64,000 bases of DNA from Micromonospora coriariae (GCF_900091455.1 NZ_LT607412.1:5084001-5148000); one strand, 5' to 3'; positions 16,897 to 25,905 are shown, counted from the first letter of the stretch. The notes: generated from the sequence alone by a model not told the origin. Made by a program: numbers and translations.

Positions 16897-17687
16897 ACAC
16901 CCTGGACGCGGTCCGCGCGGAGTGGACGAAACTGCGGACGGTGACGAGCACGGTTTGGCTGGTACTCGCCGCCGTCGGGGGCACCGTCGGCATCGGGGCG
17001 GTGGTCATGGCCGCGGCCAGCACCAGCAGGTGCCCGACGCCGTCGACCTGCTTCGAGGACCTGCCGAAGCTCAGCCTCACCGGTGCCGGGTACGGCCAGA
17101 TCGCTGTGGTCGTGCTGGCCGTGCTCATGATGAGCGAGGAGTACGGCACGCGCACGATTGGCGCCACCCTGGCCGCGGTGCCGCGCCGGTGGCGGGTGTA
17201 CCTGAGCAAGGCGGTCGTCCTCACCGGCGTGGTGGTCGCCCTCGGCGTCCTCGGCGTCCTCGGCGCGCTCCTCGTCGCCCGGCAGGTACTGCCCGGCAAC
17301 GGCTTCAACGCCGCCAACGGCTACCGTTCGCTCTCGCTGGCCGACGAGCCGACGCTGCGGGCGGTGTACGGCACCATGCTGTACCTCGCTCTGGTGGCGC
17401 TGCTGAGCTACGGCGTCGCCGCTGTGCTACGCGACACCGCTGGGTCCATCGCCACGATGCTCATCCTGCTGTACACCGGGCCGATCCTGAGCGCGGTGGT
17501 CACGGACGCTCAGTGGCTGAAGCGCATAGACCGGATCTCACCGATGTCCGCCGGTCTGAAGATCCAGGCGACGAGGGCGCTGGAGTCGCTGACGATCGGA
17601 CCTTGGCAGGGCCTGGGCGTCCTGGCCCTGTGGGCGGCGGGCGCCCTGCTGATCGGCCTGCTGTCGCTGCAGCTGCGCGATGCGTGA
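16893..17687 (+). CDS. ABC-2 type permease (cassette A)
   Basis: This 264-residue membrane protein has six predicted helices and the N-terminal amphipathic AVRAEWTKLRTVTST motif of ABC-2 exporters. The MMSEEYGTRTIGATLAAVPRR segment after TM2 is the usual cytoplasmic coupling element. The start overlaps the previous stop (ATGA). With the preceding permease it should form the heterodimeric membrane part of the exporter. A short loop with two cysteines (SRCPTPSTCFED) lies between TM1 and TM2. Confidence 0.9.
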   Translation: MNTLDAVRAEWTKLRTVTSTVWLVLAAVGGTVGIGAVVMAAASTSRCPTPSTCFEDLPKLSLTGAGYGQIAVVVLAVLMMSEEYGTRTIGATLAAVPRRWRVYLSKAVVLTGVVVALGVLGVLGALLVARQVLPGNGFNAANGYRSLSLADEPTLRAVYGTMLYLALVALLSYGVAAVLRDTAGSIATMLILLYTGPILSAVVTDAQWLKRIDRISPMSAGLKIQATRALESLTIGPWQGLGVLALWAAGALLIGLLSLQLRDA

Positions 17688-17735
17688 TCCGACGACCCAC
17701 CGAAGGATCCGGGGGGAGACCGACGGGAGGGGCGT

Positions 17736-18545
17736 CTATCCGCCATCGAGTCGGGTGACCAGGACCCGGCCGCCCTCGTACACTCCGCCGTCGATGGCGA
17801 GGACACGGCCGTCGGCGTACCGCAGGGCCTCGCGCACCTCGCCGGGGGCCACCCCGAAGTGCTTGGTGAGCGTGCTGTGTCCGTGCACCAGCACCTCGCC
17901 ACCGTACGTGCCGAGCATGGTGGCCACCGGGTCGTCCGGCTTGGCCGGCTCGCTGTCCCGGAACGCGCCACGGTCGCTGATCTGCCCGCAGAACGCCAGC
18001 CAACCGGGGGCGTCCCGGCGGGCGAGCGCCTCCGCGATCCCGGCGTTGACGGCGGCGACACTGTCGCCGAACTCCAGGTAGCGGGTGGTGTCGGAGTGCA
18101 CCAGCAGGTAGTTGTCGACCACCGCCATCGCCGGCCGGGAGACAATCCACGAGATGTGCTCGTCCCCGAGCCGGCGCAGGTCGTCATCTCGACCGCCGAA
18201 TCGCGCCCAGCCACCCCGGAAGCCGTCCTCCTGCAGCCAACCGGGCACCGTGCTGGTGCCGAAGAGGTACGCCGCCAGCAACTGCACCTCGTGATTGCCC
18301 AGCAGCGCCTGCACCTGGCCGCCGGCCGCGGCGGCCTGCACGGTCAGCTGCCGTACGTCGTCGATGACCCCGATGCCGTCGGGCCCGCGGTCGACGTAGT
18401 CACCGAGCAGCCACAGCCGCGCGTCTGCGCCGGACCAGTGCCCGGCCCCGTCGGTGAGGCCGGCATCGTGCAGCGCGTTTCGCATTTCGGCACGGTGGCC
18501 ATGCACGTCGGCGACCACGAAGAGGGGCGTACGGTCGACAGTCAC
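17736..18545 (-). CDS. Calcineurin-like metallophosphoesterase
   Basis: This 269-residue cytoplasmic enzyme contains the five metal-binding motifs of the Ser/Thr phosphatase/ApaH superfamily: VADVHGH near the N-terminus, GDYVDRG, GNHEVQL, a later LVHSD and VHGHSTL. It most resembles bacterial protein-phosphatase-like or diadenosine-tetraphosphatase-like enzymes; the substrate is uncertain. I choose the inner GTG (VTVDRTPLF) because a TAAGGT hexamer lies 7 nt before it; an upstream GTG would add six residues. Confidence 0.85.
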   Translation of the reverse strand: MTVDRTPLFVVADVHGHRAEMRNALHDAGLTDGAGHWSGADARLWLLGDYVDRGPDGIGVIDDVRQLTVQAAAAGGQVQALLGNHEVQLLAAYLFGTSTVPGWLQEDGFRGGWARFGGRDDDLRRLGDEHISWIVSRPAMAVVDNYLLVHSDTTRYLEFGDSVAAVNAGIAEALARRDAPGWLAFCGQISDRGAFRDSEPAKPDDPVATMLGTYGGEVLVHGHSTLTKHFGVAPGEVREALRYADGRVLAIDGGVYEGGRVLVTRLDGG

Positions 18546-18552
18546 CCGCCGA

Positions 18553-18558
18553 ACCTTA
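18553..18558 (-). promoter_or_regulatory. Putative -10 hexamer, phosphoesterase gene
   Basis: Minus-strand TAAGGT lies 7 nt before the GTG at 18545. It decides between two possible starts. Confidence 0.45.
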
Positions 18559-18621
18559 CCCACATTCGACCGACGGGCGACGCCGGTGAGCGGGTGGGGC
18601 GCGCGCCGCAGCGGGTGACGT

Positions 18622-18627
18622 TAGGTT
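18622..18627 (+). promoter_or_regulatory. Putative -10 hexamer, dehydrogenase gene
   Basis: TAGGTT lies 6 nt before the ATG at 18634, and no Shine-Dalgarno is present. Confidence 0.45.
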
Positions 18628-18633
18628 GTTCGG

Positions 18634-19485
18634 ATGACACGCATCGGTTTCATCGGCCTTGGCCGGATGGGCTCCCTGATGGCCGGTCGGCTGGTCGCTG
18701 CCGACCACGAGGTGACGGTCTGGAACCGTACCGCCGACAAGGCAGCGCCGCTGGTTCGGGCGGGGGCGCGGGCCGCCGCGACCCCCGCGGAGGCGGTCGC
18801 CGGCGCCGACGTGGTGATCACCATGCTGACCGGCCCGGGCGCCGTGGACGCGGTGCTCTTCGGCGACCACGGTGCCGCCGCAGCGCTCCACCCGGCCGCG
18901 ACGCTTGTCGACATGTCGACGGTGGGTCCCGACCACATCGCCTCGCTGCACGATCGACTGCCCAACCTGGACCTCGCGGACGCCCCGGTCAAGGGCAGTC
19001 TGCCGGCCGCCGCGGCCGGCGAGTTGGCGATCCTCTTCGGCGGCAGTGACAAGACCCTCGCCCGGGTACGCGACGTGCTGGAGGTGCTCGGCAAGGTCCA
19101 GCACGTCGGGCCACTGGGTGCGGGCGCGGCCGTCAAGCTGGTCGTCAACGTGGCGCTGTGCGGCTCCTTCGTGCTCGTCGGTGAGGCGCTGGCGCTGGGC
19201 GATCGGCTCGGGCTGTCCACCGAGACCACCTTGGCAACACTGAGCGGCACCGCCCTCGGCTCGATCGTGCCGCGGGTGCGCGCCCGGCTGGACAGTCCCG
19301 AGGCACCCACGCAGTTCTCGTACGGACTGGCCGCGAAGGATTTGAAGCTGGCGCTCGAGGCCGGCGCGCCGACGGAGGGAGTGATCGCCGCCGCGCACCA
19401 GCAGTTCGCCTCCGAACTGCCCCGGCTCTCCGAGAGCGACATTGGGGAGATCGTCGCGGTGCTGCGGCGGGCCGCGACGCGCTGA
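18634..19485 (+). CDS. NAD(P)-dependent beta-hydroxyacid dehydrogenase (3-hydroxyisobutyrate/6PGDH family)
   Basis: This 283-residue protein has the Rossmann motif IGFIGLGRMG (residues 4-13), VWNRT after strand 2, ITMLTGPGAV, the substrate-binding DAPVKGSLPAA (usually DAPVSGG, so the Lys here is unusual) and catalytic Lys168 in GAGAAVKLVVN. The C-terminal helical domain with KDLKLALE is complete. Family members reduce or oxidise small hydroxyacids, and some are imine reductases. Single gene with a leaderless-type start. Confidence 0.88.
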   Translation: MTRIGFIGLGRMGSLMAGRLVAADHEVTVWNRTADKAAPLVRAGARAAATPAEAVAGADVVITMLTGPGAVDAVLFGDHGAAAALHPAATLVDMSTVGPDHIASLHDRLPNLDLADAPVKGSLPAAAAGELAILFGGSDKTLARVRDVLEVLGKVQHVGPLGAGAAVKLVVNVALCGSFVLVGEALALGDRLGLSTETTLATLSGTALGSIVPRVRARLDSPEAPTQFSYGLAAKDLKLALEAGAPTEGVIAAAHQQFASELPRLSESDIGEIVAVLRRAATR

Positions 19486-19609
19486 TTGGAGGGCGGCAGG
19501 ACCCGGGCCAGTGCGGGTCGGCGGCCACTGACATCGGCGAGACGCCAAGGCGTCCTGATCGTTGAGCCAATGCCCACGAATCGGGGCTGCCGCTGAACTG
19601 GAGGACATC

Positions 19610-20377
19610 GTGTCGGACTACCCGAGGGCGATCGCCCCGGACGACCGCGTTGAGGCGGTGCCCCGCCGTATCCGCGCCTACCTCGCCGGCGAACTGGTGC
19701 TGGACACCAGACGGGCGCGGTACGTGTGGGAGTGGCCCTTATACCCGCAGTACTACATCCCGGCCGCCGACGTGAACCGCAGCCTCCTGATCGACGAGCA
19801 CCGCACGGAGCGGGTCCGGTGTGGGACCGGCCAGGTGCATGGGCTGCGGGTCGGCGACACGGTCCGTCCGTCGTCCGCCCGGTGGTACGGGAACGAAGAC
19901 GTTCTGCCCGGGTTGGCGGACACCGTCCGGTTCGACTGGGCCGCCATGGACAGCTGGTTCGAGGAGGACGAGGAGGTCTTCGTACACCCCCGTAACCCGT
20001 ACGCGCGGGTCGACGCAGTACGGTCCACCCGCCGCGTACGTGTGGAACTCGGCGGGGTCGTGCTGGCCGAGTCGGCGTCGCCGGTGCTGGTCTTCGAGAC
20101 CGGTCTGCCGACCCGCTACTACCTCAACCAGACTGAGGTGAACTTCGGGCACCTCGTGCCGTCACAGACAACGACCTCCTGCCCGTACAAGGGCCGAACC
20201 AGCCGCTACTGGTCGGTGCGTGCCGCGGGCACCGTCCACCCGGACCTGGCCTGGTCGTACTCCTTTCCCACGAGCGCGCTCATGCCGATCGCCGGGCTGA
20301 TCGCCTTCTACAACGAGAAGGTCGACCTGACCGTCGACGGGGAACGACTCGCCCGGCCGAAGACGCACTTCTCCTGA
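19610..20377 (+). CDS. DUF427 domain protein, tandem repeat
   Basis: This 255-residue protein consists of two DUF427 modules. The first (about 20-115) has YLAGELVLDTRRARYVWEW and ends with YGNEDVLPG; the second (about 140-245) has VELGGVVLAESASPVLVFET, LPTRYYLNQTEV and the conserved CPYKGRTSRYWSV and FYNEKVDLTVDGE. DUF427 is a small fold of unknown function common in actinobacteria and proteobacteria. The GTG start has GGAGG 5 nt upstream (ctGGAGGAcatcGTG). Confidence 0.85.
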   Translation: MSDYPRAIAPDDRVEAVPRRIRAYLAGELVLDTRRARYVWEWPLYPQYYIPAADVNRSLLIDEHRTERVRCGTGQVHGLRVGDTVRPSSARWYGNEDVLPGLADTVRFDWAAMDSWFEEDEEVFVHPRNPYARVDAVRSTRRVRVELGGVVLAESASPVLVFETGLPTRYYLNQTEVNFGHLVPSQTTTSCPYKGRTSRYWSVRAAGTVHPDLAWSYSFPTSALMPIAGLIAFYNEKVDLTVDGERLARPKTHFS

Positions 20378-20465
20378 TCGGGCCTGTCGACAATCGCCCG
20401 CCCGGCCGGGTCCAGCCGGATGGTGACGGTAGCGCGACGGCGCCATCGCCGAGGAGTGCCTCTGG

Positions 20466-21554
20466 TCAGCGAATCTTCCCGGAGCTGCGACTCACCATCA
20501 ATCCGGTGGCGTCGACAACCTCGAAGTCGCTGCCGCGCAGAGCGTCAAGCGTGTGCAGCGCGTCGTTGTCCCATCGCCTGTCGGGTGCCCCGGAGATGAA
20601 CCACGCCGAGCCGTGGTCGGCGACGATGACGCCGTACCGCTGCATTGCCTCGGCGACGATCCTGGCCTGCTTCGGCAGCCGGGTGACGTCGACAGAGCGC
20701 TTGAGCCGCAGTCGTTGACCCAACTGGGGCAGTGAAGCGTCCTTGTTGCCGGATGCGGAGTGCGACGCCGGCCAGGTCCACCCGCTGCGGGTGCGTGGCA
20801 CGGTGACCCGGATCGCGTGGTCGATCCGCCCGGCGCCCACCTCGTCGTAGCGGACCAGGCCGGCGAGGATCGAGAGTCCGGCGGCGTCGGCGGAGGTCCA
20901 ACCGGCCGGCCGCATGCGGTTGGAGCGCAGGTCGAAGACCGCCCCGGATCCCGCTCGCCAGCCCTTTCCGGCCGGGTGGGCGTCGAAGAGCTCGTACGCG
21001 CGGCACGCGTCGCGGTCCCAGACGATGACGTGCCGGTCACCGTCGCCGCGCGGCCCGCCCTCTACCGCTGCGTCCGGCGGGATCGGATAGGGCCCGGGGT
21101 CGCTCTCGTCGCCGTAGGAGAAGGTGACCGGTACGCGTCGCTGCCCGGCGCCGACGACGGTGACCGGGATGCCGATCGGTGCGCCCTGCCATGTGCCGGC
21201 GCCGAAGTCGGCGTGCACGGCGGCGGCCGGGCCGATGCTGCCGATGATGGCCGCCGAGCGGGAGTGCACGGGCAGCCGGGAGACGTCGGCGTGCCACACG
21301 TTGTCGGCGGGGAACACGGGGCACGCCGAGACGGGCGGGCGCGGGCGGGCGCCGATGCCGGTCCGTGCGGACGCGCTCGGCGACGGTACGGTCGGCGCGG
21401 CGCTCTGCGCCCCCGCCGTCCCCGGGGCGGGAACGCTGGAGGTGGGCGCGGCGGTGGTCGTCCGCTGCGGAGTCCCACAACCGGCCATCAGGATGACGGA
21501 CAGCGTTGCGACGACGCCGGCGCGGCGCGGGATCGGTGCGAGCATCTCGCGCAT
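20466..21554 (-). CDS. Putative lipoprotein of unknown function
   Basis: This 362-residue protein has a signal peptide with lipobox LMAGC (Cys26), a Ser/Thr/Ala/Pro spacer to about residue 75, and a conserved globular part that starts FPADNVWHADVSRLPVHS and contains IGIPVTVV, VTFSYGDESDPGPYP, HVIVWDRD, AYELFDAH, and a final MQRYGVIVADHGSAW then LHTLDALRGSDFEVVD. This resembles a family of secreted actinobacterial hypothetical proteins; no enzyme motif is obvious. A second ATG three codons in is an equally good start. Confidence 0.75.
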   Translation of the reverse strand: MREMLAPIPRRAGVVATLSVILMAGCGTPQRTTTAAPTSSVPAPGTAGAQSAAPTVPSPSASARTGIGARPRPPVSACPVFPADNVWHADVSRLPVHSRSAAIIGSIGPAAAVHADFGAGTWQGAPIGIPVTVVGAGQRRVPVTFSYGDESDPGPYPIPPDAAVEGGPRGDGDRHVIVWDRDACRAYELFDAHPAGKGWRAGSGAVFDLRSNRMRPAGWTSADAAGLSILAGLVRYDEVGAGRIDHAIRVTVPRTRSGWTWPASHSASGNKDASLPQLGQRLRLKRSVDVTRLPKQARIVAEAMQRYGVIVADHGSAWFISGAPDRRWDNDALHTLDALRGSDFEVVDATGLMVSRSSGKIR

Positions 21555-21674
21555 CCTGCCTCAACGGTGGTGACAGCGTCCATCACAGTGCCCTCCGCGC
21601 CGCGTTCTATCCGTGGGCGGCACGGCGACGTGGTACGACTGCTTCAGCGACAAGCTGACGAAGCGGGCGGGCCG

Positions 21675-22892
21675 GTGACGACGAACAGAGTGGCCAATCT
21701 GCTGCGTCGGCGTGAGAGTCCGCAGCGGCCGACGTTCCTCGAGCTGTTCTTCGATCTCGTGTTCGTCTTCGCGCTCACCCGGATCGTGCACGAGTTGGTG
21801 CTGGACTACAGCAGGGATCACGTCGCCGAGACGTTGTCCACTTCTCTCTCGGAAAACGGCGAGACTCTGCTGCTGCTGTTGGCCGTCTGGTGGATCTGGA
21901 CCCAGACGGCGTGGGTGACAAGCAAATTCGACCCGTTCCAGCCGGCGATCCAGTTCGTTGTCCTCGCGACGATGCTCGGGAGTCTGTTCCTGGCGGTCGC
22001 GATATCCGGGGCTCTCGCCGAGACCGGCCTGCTCTTCGCGAGCACGTACGTCGCGATCCAGGTGGGCCGCACCCTCTTCTTCGTCCTTACCCTGCGGGGC
22101 AACGTCCTGCGCCGCGTGAACATGCTGGCGCTCGTCTGGTTCGCGGCGTCGGCGGTGCCGTGGCTCGCCGGAGCCTTGGCACCGGGGGAGGTGACGCGCA
22201 ATGCGCTGTGGGCGCTGGCCCTGGCGATCGACTACCTGGGGGGCAGATTCGGCTGGCCGGTACCGGGGCTGGGTCGCGCGCAGGTGTCCCCGTGGGCGGT
22301 CGCGGGCGAGCACCTGGCCGAACGCTACTGGCAGCTCGTCATCGTCGCGCTCGGTGAGACGATCCTGACTTCCGGCTCGAGTCTTCTACGCGGTCCGATC
22401 GTGGCCGAACGAACATGGGCCCTGACCTTGTCGTTCCTCACCACGGTGTTGCTGTGGCGGATCTACTTCTACCGAGCCGGCCAGATCCTGGGCGAGGCCA
22501 TCGAGGCGTCCGCCGACCCCGGCCGGCTCGGTCGGTCGGCCGAGTTGTCCCACCTGCTCATGGTGGCCGGCATCCTCGCGACCTCAGCCGGTTTCGAGCT
22601 CGTCCTGATGGATCCATCCGGACACGCCAGACCCGCCTGGGTCGGCGCCATCCTCGGCGGGCCCGCGCTCTACCTCGCCGGGCGCTCAGTATTCGAGTAC
22701 GTGGCCTTCGCCCGCGTGTCCCGGCCACGGCCGATCGGGATCGTCGTCCTCGCGGCCATGGCGCCGGTGATGGTCGGCCTGCCGTCACTCTGGGTCGCCG
22801 CGGCAGCTGCCGCGGTCCTGCTCGGCGTCGCCGTCTCGGACGCGATCCGAGCCCACGGACGCCCACTGGAGCAGGCCTCGCCGCCCCGCTGA
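21675..22892 (+). CDS. LtrA-family membrane protein (second copy)
   Basis: This 405-residue polytopic protein has the N-terminal hallmark FLELFFDLVFVFALTRI, the central GEHLAERYWQLVIVALGE and LLWRIYFYRAG, and ILGGPALYLAGRSVFEY near the C-terminus. It is clearly paralogous to the protein at 9708-10886. I use the GTG coding VTTNRVANLL; the frame is open far upstream but without protein-like sequence. Its 3' end overlaps the convergent MFS gene by 108 nt. Confidence 0.87.
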   Translation: MTTNRVANLLRRRESPQRPTFLELFFDLVFVFALTRIVHELVLDYSRDHVAETLSTSLSENGETLLLLLAVWWIWTQTAWVTSKFDPFQPAIQFVVLATMLGSLFLAVAISGALAETGLLFASTYVAIQVGRTLFFVLTLRGNVLRRVNMLALVWFAASAVPWLAGALAPGEVTRNALWALALAIDYLGGRFGWPVPGLGRAQVSPWAVAGEHLAERYWQLVIVALGETILTSGSSLLRGPIVAERTWALTLSFLTTVLLWRIYFYRAGQILGEAIEASADPGRLGRSAELSHLLMVAGILATSAGFELVLMDPSGHARPAWVGAILGGPALYLAGRSVFEYVAFARVSRPRPIGIVVLAAMAPVMVGLPSLWVAAAAAAVLLGVAVSDAIRAHGRPLEQASPPR

Positions 22893-24107
22893 GGCGTACC
22901 CGTCAGCGCGGCTGGTGGGGGAAAGGTCGGTGGTCGGCGTCGGCCCGGCGGTGCGAGACCGCCTCACGTCCACGGTGAGCAGCGTGAGGGCGGCCAGCGT
23001 CAGCAACCCGCCGACGAGTGCCAGCGGGCGCGCTCCCGAGGTGGGCAGGAGCGCCCCGCCGAGCAGCGATCCCCCGGCAATGCCGGCGTTGAAGGCGGTG
23101 CTGACGCCGGCCGACGCGATGTCGGTGCTGCCCGGAGCCAGTTGCAGCATCCGACTCTGCACGGCGGAGCCGAACGCCGCGTAACCGAGGCCTATCCCGG
23201 CGAGGAGCACGACCGCGCCGGGCCGGAGAGCGCCGAGCGCGTACAGGCCGAACAGCGAGGCGGTGCCGATGCTCAGCGGCGTCAGAAGGGAAGCGATCGG
23301 CCGGGTGTCCAGGGTCCGGGCCGCGGCCAGGGTGCCGACGACGCCGGCCGCGCCGGAGACGAAGAGCAACGGCGCCAGCACCCCGTCGGCGAAGCCGCTG
23401 ACGTCGAGCAGGAACGGTGTGACGTAGGTCTGCAGGGTCATGAAGCCGCCGATGCCGAGGGCCGTCGCGATCAGCAACAGGGCGAAGCGCCGCCCGTCCG
23501 GTGCGGTGCCCCGGGCGGCGCCGCCAGTGGCCGGCGGATAGGAGGGAAGGAGGACGAGCACCACGGTGGCGATCGCCAGACCGACCCCGGCCAGCACCGC
23601 GAACGCCACGCGCCAACCCGCCTGCTGCCCGAGCCAGGTGCCGAGGGGTACGCCCAGCACCGGGGCGAGCGTCGCCCCGGTCGCGAACAGCGCCACCACC
23701 CGGCCGCGCACCGCGACCGGGAAGGGTCCGGTCACGGTCGCCGTGGCGATGGACCAGAACAGCGCCTGGGCGAGCGCTGTCACGACGCGGGAGCCGGCGA
23801 GCACGGCGTACGTCGGCGCGAGCGCGGAGGTGGCGTTCGCGGCGGCGAACAGGAGCATCGTGACACCGAGCAGTTGACGCCTGGGTACCCGCTGGGTCAG
23901 CCGGGCCAGCGGCACGGACGCCAGCACGACCACGACGGCGTATCCGCTGACCAGGAGGCCCACCTGTGTGCGGGACCGGTCGAGGTCGGGTGCGATGTGG
24001 GTCAGCAGGCCGACGGGCAGCAGTTCGGTCGTGATGAACGCGAACGCGGCGAGGGAGAGCGCGACGAGCACGGCCCTGGCCCTTCGCGGCGATACCTCCG
24101 GCGCCAC
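22785..24107 (-). CDS. MFS transporter, DHA1-like drug/sugar efflux family
   Basis: This 440-residue protein has 12 helices and the N-terminal TTELLPVGLLTHIAPDL pattern of the AraJ/SotB/CmlA-type DHA1 exporters, with the loop signature RLTQRVPRRQLL after TM2 and GVPLGTWLGQQAGWR in TM5. The recognisable protein ends around VDVRRSR; the last ~45 residues are read from the antisense of the LtrA gene and are low quality, so the original stop was probably lost. Start is taken as a GTG; no strong ribosome-binding site. Confidence 0.82.
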   Translation of the reverse strand: MAPEVSPRRARAVLVALSLAAFAFITTELLPVGLLTHIAPDLDRSRTQVGLLVSGYAVVVVLASVPLARLTQRVPRRQLLGVTMLLFAAANATSALAPTYAVLAGSRVVTALAQALFWSIATATVTGPFPVAVRGRVVALFATGATLAPVLGVPLGTWLGQQAGWRVAFAVLAGVGLAIATVVLVLLPSYPPATGGAARGTAPDGRRFALLLIATALGIGGFMTLQTYVTPFLLDVSGFADGVLAPLLFVSGAAGVVGTLAAARTLDTRPIASLLTPLSIGTASLFGLYALGALRPGAVVLLAGIGLGYAAFGSAVQSRMLQLAPGSTDIASAGVSTAFNAGIAGGSLLGGALLPTSGARPLALVGGLLTLAALTLLTVDVRRSRTAGPTPTTDLSPTSRADGYASAGRRGLLQWASVGSDRVRDGDAEQDRGSCRGDPE

Positions 24108-24165
24108 CGCCCACCCCCTTCATGGTCACCGTAATCGAGAGTCAGCCTGCACTACCCAGCCTGGG

Positions 24166-24939
24166 TCAGCTGTCGTCGTTGAACAGGTGGTGCAGGTACC
24201 GCTGCGGGCTCGCCAGGAACGATCGGGTCAGCAGCACCGGTTGTGCGTCGTCGTAGTCGACGTGGCTGATGGTGCCGCTGCCTTCGATTTGCAGGATTCG
24301 GGCGTGCGGAACGGCCAGCAGGATGGGGGAGTGGGTGGCGATGATGAACTGTGAGCCAGCCTGGACCAGGTCGTGGATGCGGGTGAGCAGCGCCAGACAG
24401 CCATGGACGGACAGGGCAGCTTCCGGCTCGTCGAGCAGGTACAGGCCTCGCGGCTTGAATCGGTGAGTGGCCAGGTCGAGGAACGACTCGCCATGGGATC
24501 GTTCGTGGAGGCTGATGCCGCCGTAGCCGTCGGCCACACCGAGGCGGTCGATCTCGGTGGCCACGTTGTAGAACGACTCGGCACGCAGGAAGAACCCGGA
24601 GCGCGGCTTACCGATCCCGCGTACCAGTCGCAGGTGCTCACCGAGCGATGATTCGGTGGCCCGTGTGCTGAATCGGAAGTTGGTGGATCCGCCTTCGGGG
24701 TTGAACCCGGCGGCTACCGCGATCGCCTCGATAAGCGTTGACTTGCCGGTGCCGTTGTCTCCGGCCAGGAACGTCACCGCCGCATCCAGCTCCAACCGGC
24801 CGGCCGCCCGCAGTCCGGCGACGATGGGCAGTGTGAACGGATAGCTCGACGTGTCCATGTCGCCGTCCGTCAGCTCCACCCATCGCAGAAATCCGCCGCC
24901 GTCCCGACGCGAGGCCGACGCCTCGTCCCCAGTTGCCAT
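24166..24939 (-). CDS. AAA-family ATPase (RecF/ABC-like, standalone)
   Basis: This 257-residue cytoplasmic ATPase has Walker A AGDNGTGKST (about residue 60), a Q-loop-like middle region, the signature-like HERSHGESFL, Walker B LYLLDEPEAALS and the switch THSP in FIIATHSPILL. This layout is the short AAA_15/AAA_21 group related to Old/RecF ATPases. No nuclease partner such as a TOPRIM gene is adjacent. The ATG is chosen over the GTG immediately before it; AAGGGA lies upstream. Such proteins can be involved in repair or phage defence, but nothing here shows which. Confidence 0.82.
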   Translation of the reverse strand: MATGDEASASRRDGGGFLRWVELTDGDMDTSSYPFTLPIVAGLRAAGRLELDAAVTFLAGDNGTGKSTLIEAIAVAAGFNPEGGSTNFRFSTRATESSLGEHLRLVRGIGKPRSGFFLRAESFYNVATEIDRLGVADGYGGISLHERSHGESFLDLATHRFKPRGLYLLDEPEAALSVHGCLALLTRIHDLVQAGSQFIIATHSPILLAVPHARILQIEGSGTISHVDYDDAQPVLLTRSFLASPQRYLHHLFNDDS

Positions 24940-25065
24940 CACGTGATCCCTTGCGCCGCTGTCCTGTCCACCGCCTCGACGGTAGGTGCCTCAGCAGGAG
25001 AATGTCCGAGGGTACGCCCGCTGCAAGTGGCGGGAAATTGCTCGGCGTGCGGGGGCACGGGCGGT

Positions 25066-25071
25066 TAGGTT
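25066..25071 (+). promoter_or_regulatory. Putative -10 hexamer, MOSC gene
   Basis: TAGGTT lies 6 nt before the GTG at 25078, identical in sequence and spacing to the elements before the genes at 18634 and 33046. Confidence 0.45.
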
Positions 25072-25077
25072 GCCCGC

Positions 25078-25740
25078 GTGAGCAGGATTGTCTCGGTCAA
25101 TTTGGCGGTGCCGGAGCCCAACCCGGCCAAGGGCGTTGGTGTCACGGGTATCAACAAGCGTCCGGTTGATCACCTGGTTACCGTGCGCGCGCCGGGACCC
25201 AAGACGACCGGGCTGCACAGCGGCCTGGTTGGTGACCAGATCTTCGACGTCGAGCATCACGGTGGCGACGACCAGGCCGTTTACGCGTACGCGCGGGAGG
25301 ACTACGACTGGTGGCAGGCGCGGCTGAGCCGACGGCTGTCCAACGGACTCTTCGGCGAAAACCTGACGACTGAGGGGGTCGACGTCAACGGCGCGGTCAT
25401 CGGCGAGCGGTGGCGCATCGGTCCGCGGTTGGTTCTCCAGCCGACCTTCGGCCGCATCCCGTGCGTCACGTTTCAGCACAAGATGGGCGAGCCGCGCTGG
25501 GTGAAGACCTTCGCCCGGGCGAACCGCCCGGGCGCGTACCTGCGGGTGCTGGAGCCCGGCGAGGTGTGGGCCGGCGATCCGGTGACCGTGGAGGACCGCC
25601 CGGCGCACGGGGTGTCGATCGCGAAGGCGTTTCGGGCGTACCTGACCGAGCCGGGGCTGCTGCCCGAGCTGATCGAGGTCGACGGGCTGCCCGACGATCT
25701 CCGTGAGACCCTCGCGGAGCGGCTTGTCCGGCGGCGGTAG
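25078..25740 (+). CDS. MOSC domain protein (YiiM-like)
   Basis: This 220-residue protein is a single MOSC domain followed by a 3-alpha C-terminal tail as in YiiM. Landmarks are TGINKRPV, GLVGDQIFDVEHHGGDDQAV (metal/sulfur-site loop), NGLFGENLTTEGVDVN, and GRIPCVTFQHKMG, whose Cys is the predicted sulfur carrier. YiiM enzymes reduce N-hydroxylated purines using molybdenum cofactor. Solo gene with a leaderless-type GTG start. Confidence 0.9.
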   Translation: MSRIVSVNLAVPEPNPAKGVGVTGINKRPVDHLVTVRAPGPKTTGLHSGLVGDQIFDVEHHGGDDQAVYAYAREDYDWWQARLSRRLSNGLFGENLTTEGVDVNGAVIGERWRIGPRLVLQPTFGRIPCVTFQHKMGEPRWVKTFARANRPGAYLRVLEPGEVWAGDPVTVEDRPAHGVSIAKAFRAYLTEPGLLPELIEVDGLPDDLRETLAERLVRRR

Positions 25741-25905
25741 CTCGTGATCGAGTGGCCGCGGTGATGTGCTGCTCGCCCAATAGGGGCGCTGAGCTCCTCC
25801 CTGGTACGCCTGCACGGGCGACACACATCCAAGTCCCTCCCCGCCAGATGGGTCACCATGTCGTTCTGCGTCGTACCCCAACGTGGCAGCAGCGCCTCCG
25901 ACGGA

